Shown: positions 1 through 5,878, counted from the stretch's first letter. The stretch is 11,775 nucleotides of DNA from Weeksellaceae bacterium (GCA_028698395.1 JAQVDG010000028.1:1071-12845), one strand, 5' to 3'. Notes: generated from the letters alone by a model not told the origin. Numbers and translations: made by a program.

Positions 1-329
1 TGACTTTAAAAGATATTCTGAAAGAGCTTGAAAAACCGGGATTAGACCCAAGAAAAAAAGCAGTTATTGTTCAGTTTGACAAAACTATTCGGAAAATTGA
101 AGATTTAAAAATCGGGATGAAATTACAGGGAATCATCAATAATATTACAAATTTTGGTTGTTTTGTCAATATTGGAATCAAGGAAAGCGGATTGGTTCAT
201 ATTTCAAAAATCACCAAAGAATTCATTTCGGATGTCAATCAAGCAGTTCATCTGAATCAAATTGTGGAAGTTACCGTAACCGATGTGGATTTGGAACGAA
301 AAAGAATTCAACTATCAATGGTGGAATAA
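1..329 (+). CDS. Tex-like C-terminal S1 RNA-binding protein (partial, left copy)
   Basis: The reading frame is open from base 3 at the window edge, so the 5' end is outside. The protein begins in the short helical stretch that precedes the S1 domain in the transcription accessory protein Tex (TLKDILKELEKPG, then LDPR), followed by one S1 OB-fold with GLVHIS and a basic DLERKRI end. Tex is a nucleic-acid-binding factor; the S1 domain binds RNA. It cannot be told from this window whether this copy is a full-length tex gene or a short gene like the copy at 7777-8127. The coding part differs from that copy at 8 of 329 bases, all beyond base 127. Six differences are synonymous and two change residues (I/V and N/T), which suggests that at least one copy was under selection after they separated. 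The family call is confident; completeness is unknown. Confidence 0.75.
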   Translation, partial: TLKDILKELEKPGLDPRKKAVIVQFDKTIRKIEDLKIGMKLQGIINNITNFGCFVNIGIKESGLVHISKITKEFISDVNQAVHLNQIVEVTVTDVDLERKRIQLSMVE

Positions 330-453
330 AATTACTTTTATAAACTGAATTTAAACCGATTAAACTTCCAATAGAAAACAAAATAATTCCAATGAGTGAT
401 GCTAATTTTGCCATTTTTTTATTCGTAAAACTATCCGATTTTAGTTAAAATTC

Positions 454-581
454 TCACTCTTTCCACCCCCAAGGTTTCTCGTTGAATTCAATTGGCTTTG
501 TTAAATCGAATTTCACAGAAAACTGTCGGTCAGAACCGATTCTTCGTAAATTATAGGTAAATGAAGTTTTATCCAAAGTCA
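454..581 (-). pseudogene. 3' stump of the exported-protein gene (left copy)
   Basis: On the minus strand this encodes residues 148-188 of the 188-residue exported protein found complete at 8276-8842, ending in the same PWGWKE and TGA stop. Homology stops abruptly at 581. Upstream the frame stays open for about 20 more codons of unrelated sequence up to a stop near 630, with a GTG but no obvious promoter or start signal. It lacks the signal peptide and all four cysteines of the intact copy. It is best read as a gene fragment left at the edge of the duplicated block. Confidence 0.85.
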
Positions 582-629
582 AAGCTAAGGAAGAATAATG
601 CACCTTAATACATAGTGTTTTAAATAGTT

Positions 630-1259
630 TTAATTTGAAGAGTCATAAAAAAGTTGACAACCCTTATATTGAAGTATGAAATCAACTGGAATATATTTAA
701 GTGAATCTTTCTTCGTATAAGAGAGTAGACGAGGTGTTAAAATTGTTTTTGGTTTTAACCTAAAAATTGGATCCGTTTTTAATAAAATTTTATAAATATA
801 TTCTGAGCAATAGAGATAATCATCAGTAGTTAGGTCTATGTTCCAGTCAAATTTTATTTTTTGATTTGAAATAGATTCTAATTCTGAAATAAATTTTTCT
901 GTATTTAGACTCTTTAATTCCCAAATAGAAAAGTTTTCCAAATTTTCTTTTTCACTTAAGAGATATTCATCTATAGTTACATTTGTAATAAAATTCTCTC
1001 CTGAAATATAATCGGGGTGTACTTGATAAATTAGGTAGCTATTAGATTTCTTAACTAATACTCCTATATGACTATATTCTCCCGAAATACTAAATGATTT
1101 CAGATTTTTTGAAGCCTTTGAGGTATCTGATTTCATAAAAAAAAGTAAAATAGGAGAATTTTCGTTAGCTAATTTTTTTTCAAGTTTATTTTGGTTGTCT
1201 CCGGAACAAGAAAAAATACTAAAAAGCAAGATTGAAACCAACGCCAATGGTATTTTCAT
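630..1259 (-). CDS. YiiX/YebB-like permuted NlpC/P60 cysteine hydrolase lipoprotein
   Basis: The 209-residue protein starts with a lipoprotein signal peptide; the lipobox is IFSC with Cys18, so it should be anchored in the envelope. Two blocks fit the circularly permuted papain-like NlpC/P60 group, where the catalytic His comes before the Cys: EYSHIGVLV (His64) and YLYCSEYIYKIL (Cys151, with the typical CSE). Relatives act as amidases or thioesterases on cell-wall peptides or lipids; the substrate here cannot be told. The first codons overlap the last 41 bp of the upstream barrel gene, so the two are likely cotranscribed. The gene ends about 50 bp from the left repeat junction and is complete. 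The fold assignment is fairly sure, the activity is not. Confidence 0.72.
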   Translation of the reverse strand: MKIPLALVSILLFSIFSCSGDNQNKLEKKLANENSPILLFFMKSDTSKASKNLKSFSISGEYSHIGVLVKKSNSYLIYQVHPDYISGENFITNVTIDEYLLSEKENLENFSIWELKSLNTEKFISELESISNQKIKFDWNIDLTTDDYLYCSEYIYKILLKTDPIFRLKPKTILTPRLLSYTKKDSLKYIPVDFILQYKGCQLFYDSSN

Positions 1260-1799
1260 TTTTATTTTTTATAGTATTATTTTCCTTTTTTATTTCGTTT
1301 AAATCTTCTGATAATTTGTATAATAAGACAAATTCAAGATAGGAATTCAAACGCTGTTTAAATGCGAAAAAAGCTATACCACCAAAATTTGATCCGGAAG
1401 ACAGATTATCATAATTTGAATCAACAATGAATCTGTATTTTAATCCAATATTTACTGAAAGAGTCGTGTTTGTAAGTTCTAGTTTTCTAAAAAGCCCAAA
1501 GTCATCAATACCGATGATGAGAGGGATTTGAAAATAACGAAACTTAATAAAATTTTGGTCATTGGTATTGAACATTGATTGGGTAATGAAGAACCCTGAT
1601 GTTATTGAAATTTTATCCGATAATGACCTTGAATAAAGAATGGAATTGTCAATTAGATAGGCATTAATTTTTTTTCATTTAAAGTAACAGTTGAAATTCC
1701 AAAACCAGTTGCAACTAATAATTCGTTCTTCTTTATCTTGGATTGGGATAAAGCAGATGATGCAGAGAATAATGCGAAAATGATAAGTAATGTTTTCAT
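1219..1799 (-). pseudogene. Outer-membrane beta-barrel protein, frameshifted
   Basis: From the ATG at 1799 the frame encodes a signal peptide (MKTLLIIFALFSASSALSQ) and a first strand, then stops after 48 codons. Adding one base to the T8 run at 1668-1675 (A8 in the coding strand) joins it to the open frame that continues to 1219, giving about 190 residues. The restored protein has alternating hydrophobic/aromatic strands and ends in GVGFNLAF, a terminal Phe typical of outer-membrane barrels. The downstream part alone begins at an internal ATG (1575) with no signal peptide and would not be exported. Candidate explanations are a dead gene, a phase-variable tract or a homopolymer sequencing error. 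The exact family is not recognised. Confidence 0.68.
1668..1675. repeat. T8 homopolymer at the barrel-gene frameshift
   Basis: Eight T on the plus strand (A8 in the coding strand) lie exactly where the barrel gene leaves frame. Nine would restore one continuous reading frame. The tract is early in the gene, just after the signal peptide region, as in on/off slipped-strand switches, but the length is modest. Confidence 0.6.
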
Positions 1800-1845
1800 T
1801 TTGAATTATTTTTTATGAAACAATTCATGTTGGTTGTAGCTTTTA

Positions 1846-2586
1846 CTATTCAGATTTGTCAACACTATTGTTTCTATAGTTACGATATCTATCTAAATAT
1901 TTTTGGATTATTAAATCATACTCGTACGATGAAAGACGCTTACCAGAAGGAAATGGTTTTATTTTTTTAGGATTATTATTGAAATACATTTTTTTTAATA
2001 TTAATTCAGTATTTCCATTAAAATTCACTTTAACAATTAATCCATTTAAACCTAACAGACCAAAAGGGGCAATATTATATGGAACATCATCAGTGAACCA
2101 AACTGTAATTTTATATTCATTTATTTTTGACACCCCTTTTTCAGTTTTTGTCAAAACAGCCTTTTTACATGAATAATTAAAACAAGGAATTATTTCATTT
2201 GAAATATCCCATTTTAACGAATCTTTTTTAATGTCCACTATAAAAGTTTGACCTAGTGCATGTTTTTTATTTTCAAAAATCTGATTTTCAAAATCATAAT
2301 AATACTCTCCTTCTGTTTTTACGAAAATTTCATTTAGGTTTAGTTTGCTGCCTTGCTGAGAATTATTAAGTTTTAGAATAGGGTAGAATCTGCCTTTATT
2401 ATCTTTTAGTTCAAATATATATTCTATGGTATCGCTTTTTTGCTGAACTATTCCATCTAAATTTTCTGGTAATTTAATGTCGGATTTTGTGGTTTTATAC
2501 AAATCATAAATGAAATTATTATATTTAGATTGTGAGTATAAAACTTGGGAAAATAAAATAAATGTAATTATAAGAAGTTTATTCAT
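1846..2586 (-). CDS. GLPGLI family exported protein (first copy)
   Basis: I chose the ATG at 2586, giving 246 residues with a clean signal peptide (MNKLLIITFILFSQVLYSQ). A TTG 27 bp upstream would add residues that lie inside a hairpin. The C-terminal half has the family landmarks: ITVWFTDDVP at about 159-169, then GLLGLNGLI at 176-184, which replaces the Pro of the signature GLPGLI with Asn. Two cysteines (135, 140) could form a disulfide. GLPGLI proteins are exported, specific to Bacteroidota and of unknown function, often found near TonB-dependent receptors. Here no receptor is adjacent. A 46-bp gap leads to the broken barrel gene in the same orientation, so an operon is likely. Confidence 0.82.
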   Translation of the reverse strand: MNKLLIITFILFSQVLYSQSKYNNFIYDLYKTTKSDIKLPENLDGIVQQKSDTIEYIFELKDNKGRFYPILKLNNSQQGSKLNLNEIFVKTEGEYYYDFENQIFENKKHALGQTFIVDIKKDSLKWDISNEIIPCFNYSCKKAVLTKTEKGVSKINEYKITVWFTDDVPYNIAPFGLLGLNGLIVKVNFNGNTELILKKMYFNNNPKKIKPFPSGKRLSSYEYDLIIQKYLDRYRNYRNNSVDKSE

Positions 2587-2602
2587 AAGAATTAAATTAA
2601 TT

Positions 2603-2624
2603 AAAGACCACAAAAGTGGTCTTT
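2603..2624 (-). terminator. Hairpin with 9-bp stem, terminator or intra-operon hairpin
   Basis: AAAGACCAC and GTGGTCTTT form a perfect stem around AAAA. It lies 17 bp after the truncated lipocalin gene's stop and 17 nt before the GLPGLI start at 2586. The best T-run follows it on the plus strand; on the minus strand the tail is mixed A/T. Full termination would leave no room for a promoter before the next gene. Confidence 0.6.
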
Positions 2625-2641
2625 TTAGTTAATATGTGTTT

Positions 2642-2941
2642 TTATAAGCCAATGTAAAATCCAGATTCACAGCCAAACTTCAGTGTAAGCAGCTGATCTA
2701 TAATAGAATAAACACCATAGGTACATTCTGAAAACCTTGTGGAGGTAAAAGTCATATCACTGTTGAAAGTATAGACGAACCCGTTTTCAACTTCATTCCA
2801 GCTTCCTATTCCGCCATCGCTCCCATAAACTTCTGCCAGCTTCCAGGTGCCGGTAATGCTCTTTTCCGGTGCTTTGTTCTCATCGTCATTGCAGGCAAGC
2901 AATGAGAACAGCACACATAAACTTAATAATAGATTTTTCAT
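2642..2941 (-). CDS. Lipocalin-like lipoprotein, C-terminally truncated
   Basis: The protein has 99 residues. A lipoprotein signal ends at SLLAC (Cys17), followed by the lipocalin-like start SITGTWKLAEVYG and strands matching FVYTFNSDMTFTS and YGVYSI. Small Bacteroidota lipocalin-like lipoproteins are usually about 130 residues or more and end with further strands; here the frame stops after FGCESGFYIGL, so the last strands of the barrel seem to be missing. Base composition is richer in G+C than that of the flanking secreted genes. The start lies 5 bp after the stop of an orphan sorting-domain fragment, suggesting an old operon whose upstream gene was mostly deleted. It is probably non-functional, though a short variant cannot be excluded. 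Confidence 0.62.
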   Translation of the reverse strand: MKNLLLSLCVLFSLLACNDDENKAPEKSITGTWKLAEVYGSDGGIGSWNEVENGFVYTFNSDMTFTSTRFSECTYGVYSIIDQLLTLKFGCESGFYIGL

Positions 2942-2946
2942 GATTT

Positions 2947-3126
2947 TTACTTTTTAATCTTTTTTGTAATAATATTCTCAGAATCATCAATTGCATTAAT
3001 AATATAAATTCCGGGTTTGAGGTTTTTCAAATTTACAGAATTTTTATTTTTTATCATAATAACTTTATTACCTTGTAAATCAAACACAGATATTGATCTG
3101 ATATTTGAAATGTTTTCATTTCCCAT
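2947..3126 (-). pseudogene. Orphan T9SS type A sorting domain (C-terminal fragment)
   Basis: A 59-codon frame encodes the hallmark pieces of the C-terminal signal that sends proteins through the type IX secretion system: SISVFDLQGNKV, a Ser/Val/Asn-rich strand, LKNLKPGIYIINAI, and a lysine-rich end (TKKIKK). Such domains normally end large secreted proteins. Here nothing in frame precedes it beyond about 12 codons before a stop, and the ATG at 3126 has no signal peptide. It is therefore the tail of a lost T9SS cargo gene rather than a working gene. The break falls at a short G+C-rich inverted repeat (3122-3151). Confidence 0.72.
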
Positions 3127-3151
3127 GACATCAGGTCTCTCATCGCATGGG
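3122..3151. repeat. Imperfect inverted repeat at the sorting-domain break
   Basis: CCCATGACAT and ATCGCATGGG pair at 8 of 10 positions across a 10-nt loop (CAGGTCTCTC). The patch is clearly richer in G+C than its surroundings and lies exactly between the thioredoxin-like gene and the orphan sorting domain. It could be a recombination scar or the remnant of a dispersed repeat; neither is shown by this sequence. Confidence 0.45.
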
Positions 3152-3169
3152 CTGGATTAGTAGCAGTTA

Positions 3170-3763
3170 TTAGTCTAAAATATGTTCTATTTTTAAAAAA
3201 ATGTTTTCAGTAGTTTCCTTATAAGTTGAGGCATATAAAACTGATTCGGAATTGTTATCAATCAATATAATAAGTGAATAGCCATAATCTATATGTCCTG
3301 GAACGACTCTATTGATAAAAGCTTTGTAACGTTTTAATCGACTATCTTTCAGGTCAATTGAAAGGTTAAAAGTAGGGAAATGTACGTCAAATTTGTTTTC
3401 AAAATAAAAGTTTGTTAAATACAAGTATTTGCTATCTTCTTTTTCAGCGGTTAATAGGATTAAGTCAATTTTATCATTATATTTTTCTTTAAGACTTAAT
3501 ATTTCTGGAAGCTTTTCTACACAAGGTCCACACCACCAACCAAAAGTATAAATTAGTGTTTTTTCTTTTTTAAAAGTTTTAATTAAATGAGTTAGTTCAT
3601 TGTTACTCAATGAGAAAATTTCATTTTCTGTTGGGTTCTCCATTTTTTGTATCAGTAAATCAAAATCATCAATTGAACTCGATTTTAATTTATTTTGACC
3701 AAAACAGAATATAGGAACTGTTATGAAAATAATTAAAACATAATTTACAGATTGTAGTTTCAT
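3170..3763 (-). CDS. Secreted thioredoxin-like (TlpA-type) protein
   Basis: The 197-residue protein has a signal peptide ending about residue 22 (FCFGQ) and a thioredoxin active site, FGWWCGPCVEKLPEI, with Cys78 and Cys81 in the WCGPC motif. After it come KYNDKIDLILLTAE and a VPGHIDYGYSLIILID block in the region where the conserved Pro and the fourth strand of the fold are expected. TlpA-type proteins exchange disulfides with partner proteins in the periplasm. The upstream neighbours are a GLPGLI protein and, before it, a secreted protein with eight cysteines, which makes that protein a plausible client; this is inference from context. A hairpin sits 20 nt before the start codon. No promoter of the Bacteroidota type is seen in the gap. 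Confidence 0.85.
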   Translation of the reverse strand: MKLQSVNYVLIIFITVPIFCFGQNKLKSSSIDDFDLLIQKMENPTENEIFSLSNNELTHLIKTFKKEKTLIYTFGWWCGPCVEKLPEILSLKEKYNDKIDLILLTAEKEDSKYLYLTNFYFENKFDVHFPTFNLSIDLKDSRLKRYKAFINRVVPGHIDYGYSLIILIDNNSESVLYASTYKETTENIFLKIEHILD

Positions 3764-3783
3764 ATTTTAAAGAATTTATTAAA

Positions 3784-3814
3784 ATATGGCTGATTGAAAA
3801 TTAATCAGCCATAT
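3784..3814 (-). terminator. Hairpin with 12-bp stem
   Basis: ATATGGCTGATT (3784-3795) and AATCAGCCATAT (3803-3814) form a perfect 12-bp stem with a 7-nt loop. On the minus strand it follows the GLPGLI stop by 34 nt, is trailed by TTTAATAAATTCTTT, and ends 20 nt before the thioredoxin-like start. It is terminator-like, but the downstream gene would then lack space for its own promoter. Confidence 0.65.
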
Positions 3815-3848
3815 AAAACAGTTATTATAGTTTTTCAATATCAATTTG

Positions 3849-4604
3849 TTATTCTGTGTGTTGAGGTTGGTTTATTATCTTATTTTTTTCCTTATATTTT
3901 TCTTTTATTTCTTCTAAAGTATAGATTTTATCAATACTTGGAAATTTTAAGCTCTGTTTTTTCTTTCTTTTTATGTTTTTCATTTTATAAGGATAAACTT
4001 TGATGATGTTTTTTTTAAAAGCATCATTGGGGAAATAATCAATTTCAAATGCTAATATAAATCCGTCCTTAAATGATAGATTATATACCCCCATTCCTGC
4101 AGGTAATTCTTCAGTAAACCAAGCAGTAATTTTGGCAGCACTATTTTCTAATTTAATCTGAGAAACTTTTAAATCCAAAATTATGGAATCTTTTCCTGTT
4201 TTATTCCAATATTTACAAATCAATGTATCTGCTGAAAATAAGGTTTGATTATTAATTTTATGTTCATTGTATATAAGCGTATCATTTATTTTTCTATAGT
4301 TTTTTTTTCCAAGCGGAAAATTTGAAACCTGTAAATGACTTTTCTCTTGGTTATTGTTTAGTGCTTCAATATATGTTAATTCAGAAAATTCATTATTAAA
4401 TTTGAGTGTATAAAATTCAGCTTTTGGATTTTCATAAGTGAATATTTCCGCTCTAGCCAAATCACCACTTTTATTGGCTTTAAACTCTTCAGTCAATTTC
4501 TCACTTAATTTTCGTTGAAAATCAATTTTGTATTCTAATTCAAAACTTTGTGAATAGCAATTTACGCTATAAGACAATAATATTATGTAAATTAATTTTT
4601 TCAT
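3849..4604 (-). CDS. GLPGLI family exported protein (second copy, divergent)
   Basis: The protein has 251 residues with a signal peptide (MKKLIYIILLSYSVNCYSQ). It resembles the GLPGLI family in layout: an opening FELEYKIDF strand, repeated strands such as AEFYTLKFNNEFSEL, then ITAWFTEELP at about 159-168 and GVYNLSFKDGFILAFEID at 172-189, where the signature itself is replaced by LSFKDGFI. The end is rich in lysine and glutamate. Alignable blocks with the copy at 1846-2586 (xTxWFTxxxP followed by a GxxxL/I strand) indicate common ancestry, but the two are far apart. It is exported and of unknown function. It lies between the cysteine-rich and thioredoxin-like genes, with hairpins on both sides. 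Confidence 0.75.
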   Translation of the reverse strand: MKKLIYIILLSYSVNCYSQSFELEYKIDFQRKLSEKLTEEFKANKSGDLARAEIFTYENPKAEFYTLKFNNEFSELTYIEALNNNQEKSHLQVSNFPLGKKNYRKINDTLIYNEHKINNQTLFSADTLICKYWNKTGKDSIILDLKVSQIKLENSAAKITAWFTEELPAGMGVYNLSFKDGFILAFEIDYFPNDAFKKNIIKVYPYKMKNIKRKKKQSLKFPSIDKIYTLEEIKEKYKEKNKIINQPQHTE

Positions 4605-4622
4605 TTTTAGTTTTTTTAAAAG

Positions 4623-4645
4623 AAGGGGATTATGTTAATCCCCTT
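4623..4645 (-). terminator. Hairpin with 10-bp stem
   Basis: AAGGGGATTA and TAATCCCCTT form a perfect 10-bp stem around TGT. It starts 8 nt after the cysteine-rich gene's stop and ends 18 nt before the GLPGLI start at 4604. On the minus strand it is followed by CTTTT and then an A-run, so it is only a moderate intrinsic terminator. Confidence 0.65.
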
Positions 4646-4653
4646 AAAAAATG

Positions 4654-5070
4654 TTATGCTTCAATTTTATTTACTAAATCTTCCATATTGATTTTGGGTA
4701 ATGTCAAGAATAATTCATGAAGCTGATTAAAATATAAATAATACTCATCTTCATTTTTTGCAACAAAGATATTATTTTCGGACTTACTTTCTAGTTTGTC
4801 GATTAGATTATTAAGTGAATCTAATTTAGGGCTGCTTATTGTTTCAAAGATTTTTTTCATTTCTTTGACTTCATTTAAGTCAATACTTCCAACTCCCGTA
4901 TCAGGATTACTAGCAGTAGGCATACATTCACAAGAACATGAACCATACCAAGTACCTTTACATTTTGCTAAAGTCCCTTTTGGACAAGCGATACTACAAG
5001 AACCAAATAATTCATCACAAGAACAAGAACTTTGAGCATTTACTACTGTAACTGAAAATAACAATGCCAT
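4654..5070 (-). CDS. Small secreted cysteine-rich protein
   Basis: The 138-residue product as read from 5070 starts inside a signal peptide (MALLFSVTVVNAQ). A better start is the ATG at 5092, which would add MKNLFFI in front, but the A9 run at 5074-5082 puts it out of frame by one base; A8 would fix it. The mature N-terminus has eight cysteines in 34 residues (positions 16, 18, 25, 29, 37, 45, 47, 49: CSCDELFGSC, CPKGTLAKC, GSCSCEC), a small disulfide-knot pattern. It is followed by a linker and an acidic helical tail. I do not recognise the family. Next in the same orientation are a GLPGLI protein and a thioredoxin-like protein. Possible roles are a surface or secreted effector or a metal-binding protein; the sequence does not decide. 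Confidence 0.7.
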   Translation of the reverse strand: MALLFSVTVVNAQSSCSCDELFGSCSIACPKGTLAKCKGTWYGSCSCECMPTASNPDTGVGSIDLNEVKEMKKIFETISSPKLDSLNNLIDKLESKSENNIFVAKNEDEYYLYFNQLHELFLTLPKINMEDLVNKIEA

Positions 5071-5073
5071 AAT

Positions 5074-5082
5074 AAAAAAAAA
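5074..5082. repeat. A9 homopolymer at the cysteine-rich gene's 5' frameshift
   Basis: Nine A on the plus strand (T9 in the coding strand) lie within the signal-peptide codons. Eight would join the natural-looking start at 5092 to the rest of the gene. The position, a few codons after the start, is typical of slipped-strand switches, but a dead gene or a read error is equally possible. Confidence 0.6.
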
Positions 5083-5169
5083 GATTTTTCATTTTAATAA
5101 GATTTTAGTTTTGCCTACTCTTTTTTGTGTTTTGAGTCATTTTTTCGGCTTCCAATGACAATTAGTATT

Positions 5170-5279
5170 CTAATATTATTCTATATTGCTCTTAGTTAAA
5201 CACTTTCTATAAATTTCCTTAGTATAAATCAAAGTTTTACTAAGTGATATTTTCGACAAGTTTTTTAGAATAATATTAG
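5170..5279. repeat. Long-range inverted repeat, 14-bp arms
   Basis: CTAATATTATTCTA at 5170-5183 is the exact reverse complement of 5266-5279, with 82 nt between. A second pair overlaps it: ATATTGCT (5183-5190) is the reverse complement of 5278-5285. The two pairings share bases and exclude each other partly. It would lie in the leader of the cysteine-rich gene if transcription starts above 5285. Confidence 0.5.
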
Positions 5280-5283
5280 CAAT

Positions 5284-5311
5284 ATTTATGAATTTATTTA
5301 AATTCATAAAT
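5284..5311. promoter_or_regulatory. Palindrome resembling the regulator-region boxes
   Basis: Arms of 13 bp (TTTATGAATTTA core at 5285-5296, its complement at 5299-5310, plus one outer pair) are separated by TT. The half-site ATGAATTTA resembles the ACGAATTTA half-sites at 5794 and 5928, but here with a 2-bp spacer. It may be an operator for the cysteine-rich operon, or a weak AT-rich terminator for the lipoprotein gene 105 bp away. Confidence 0.4.
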
Positions 5312-5415
5312 TAATTTTACCTTCTATTCCCGGACATCGGCTCTTCCCGTCCTTTTCGTTTTTCTTTGGGTCGCTTAAGGAAACCTTTTCCGCAATTTGT
5401 AGCTACAAAATATTT

Positions 5416-5673
5416 TTAATCTGTTCTGATATAATTACCTGAACCCGGTCTTCCTCCGTTGTCATCTTTGTTTTTAGGAGGCGGATCGTTGTCTTCCACA
5501 TATTGAGGAAACGAAACAGTCAGGCTGTCCTGAGCTGCTTCTCCTCTTTCATAGAAATGGCTGCTTTTATAGCCATTTTCCGGCTCTCTGTTTGGGAAAC
5601 TGTCATCGTCCTGATTACAGCTTATGATTCCAAAAAAAGCGATGATAAACAATAAAGATTTTTTCATATCCAT
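5416..5673 (-). CDS. Small lipoprotein divergent from the TPR/AraC regulator
   Basis: The 85-residue protein has a lipoprotein signal with lipobox IISC (Cys19); the start is either of two Met codons two residues apart. The mature part is short, acidic and low in structure (QDDDSF), with a middle FYERGEAAQDSLTVSF and a proline/glycine tail: NDPPPKNKDDNGG then RPGSGNYIRTD. I recognise no enzyme or binding fold. It is transcribed away from the membrane regulator at 5949 with a good Bacteroidota promoter (5706-5735) and a spacer full of palindromes, so the pair is likely co-regulated. A role as envelope signal or peptide precursor sensed by the regulator is a hypothesis. After its stop the frame stays open for 32 more codons. 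Confidence 0.72.
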   Translation of the reverse strand: MDMKKSLLFIIAFFGIISCNQDDDSFPNREPENGYKSSHFYERGEAAQDSLTVSFPQYVEDNDPPPKNKDDNGGRPGSGNYIRTD

Positions 5674-5705
5674 TGGTTTTTTGGTTAAACTAAATTCTCA
5701 ATGAA

Positions 5706-5735
5706 CAAATCTACCGGTCGATTGTTTGTTTCAAA
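5706..5735 (-). promoter_or_regulatory. Bacteroidota-type promoter of the small lipoprotein
   Basis: On the minus strand TTTG (5735-5732), an 18-bp gap and TAGATTTG (5713-5706) match the -33 and -7 elements of the Bacteroidota primary sigma factor. Transcription would begin near 5699, leaving a leader of about 25 nt before the start at 5673. Confidence 0.65.
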
Positions 5736-5769
5736 TTTATCTTTGGCATGGCTTCAACACAAATTTTTG

Positions 5770-5816
5770 AATGACGAATTTCTGAACCCAACCACGAATT
5801 TATAAATCCGTCATTC
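5770..5816. promoter_or_regulatory. Nested palindromic operator candidate, lipoprotein side
   Basis: ACGAATTTATAAATCCGT at 5794-5811 is a near-palindrome. It is nested in an outer inverted repeat, AATGACGAATTT (5770-5781) against AAATCCGTCATT (5805-5816), with one mismatch. Three ACG(A/G)ATTT half-sites result. It lies 35-80 bp upstream of the lipoprotein promoter, a usual place for an AraC-type activator. Confidence 0.55.
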
Positions 5817-5878
5817 GGTCACACAGGCTGAAACGCAGTACAGATAAAGGAAAGCGGGTTATTTTTTTATTTTTTTGC

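Larger units (their letters stand above)
1..581. repeat. Long direct repeat, left copy
   Basis: Bases 1-581 match 7799-8403. By eye I count 16 substitutions, one single-base indel and one 23-bp indel, so about 97% identity outside indels. The match ends sharply after 581 (partner 8403). The left limit lies outside the window. The repeat carries the S1 gene tail, the short convergent spacer and the last 41 codons of the exported-protein gene. Confidence 0.95.
5093..5415. other. AT-rich gene-free region upstream of the cysteine-rich gene
   Basis: No convincing gene lies here. It contains a 13-bp-arm palindrome (5284-5311), a long-range 14-bp inverted repeat (5170-5183 with 5266-5279) and, at 5317-5415, a G+C-richer stretch in frame after the lipoprotein stop. 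No TAnnTTTG promoter for the cysteine-rich gene was found on the minus strand, so its promoter is unclear or lies further upstream. Confidence 0.6.

Noticed and set aside
2587..2613. Upstream TTG start adding nine residues to the first GLPGLI protein
   Set aside because: The extra codons lie in the hairpin at 2603-2624 and would precede an otherwise perfect signal peptide beginning at ATG 2586.
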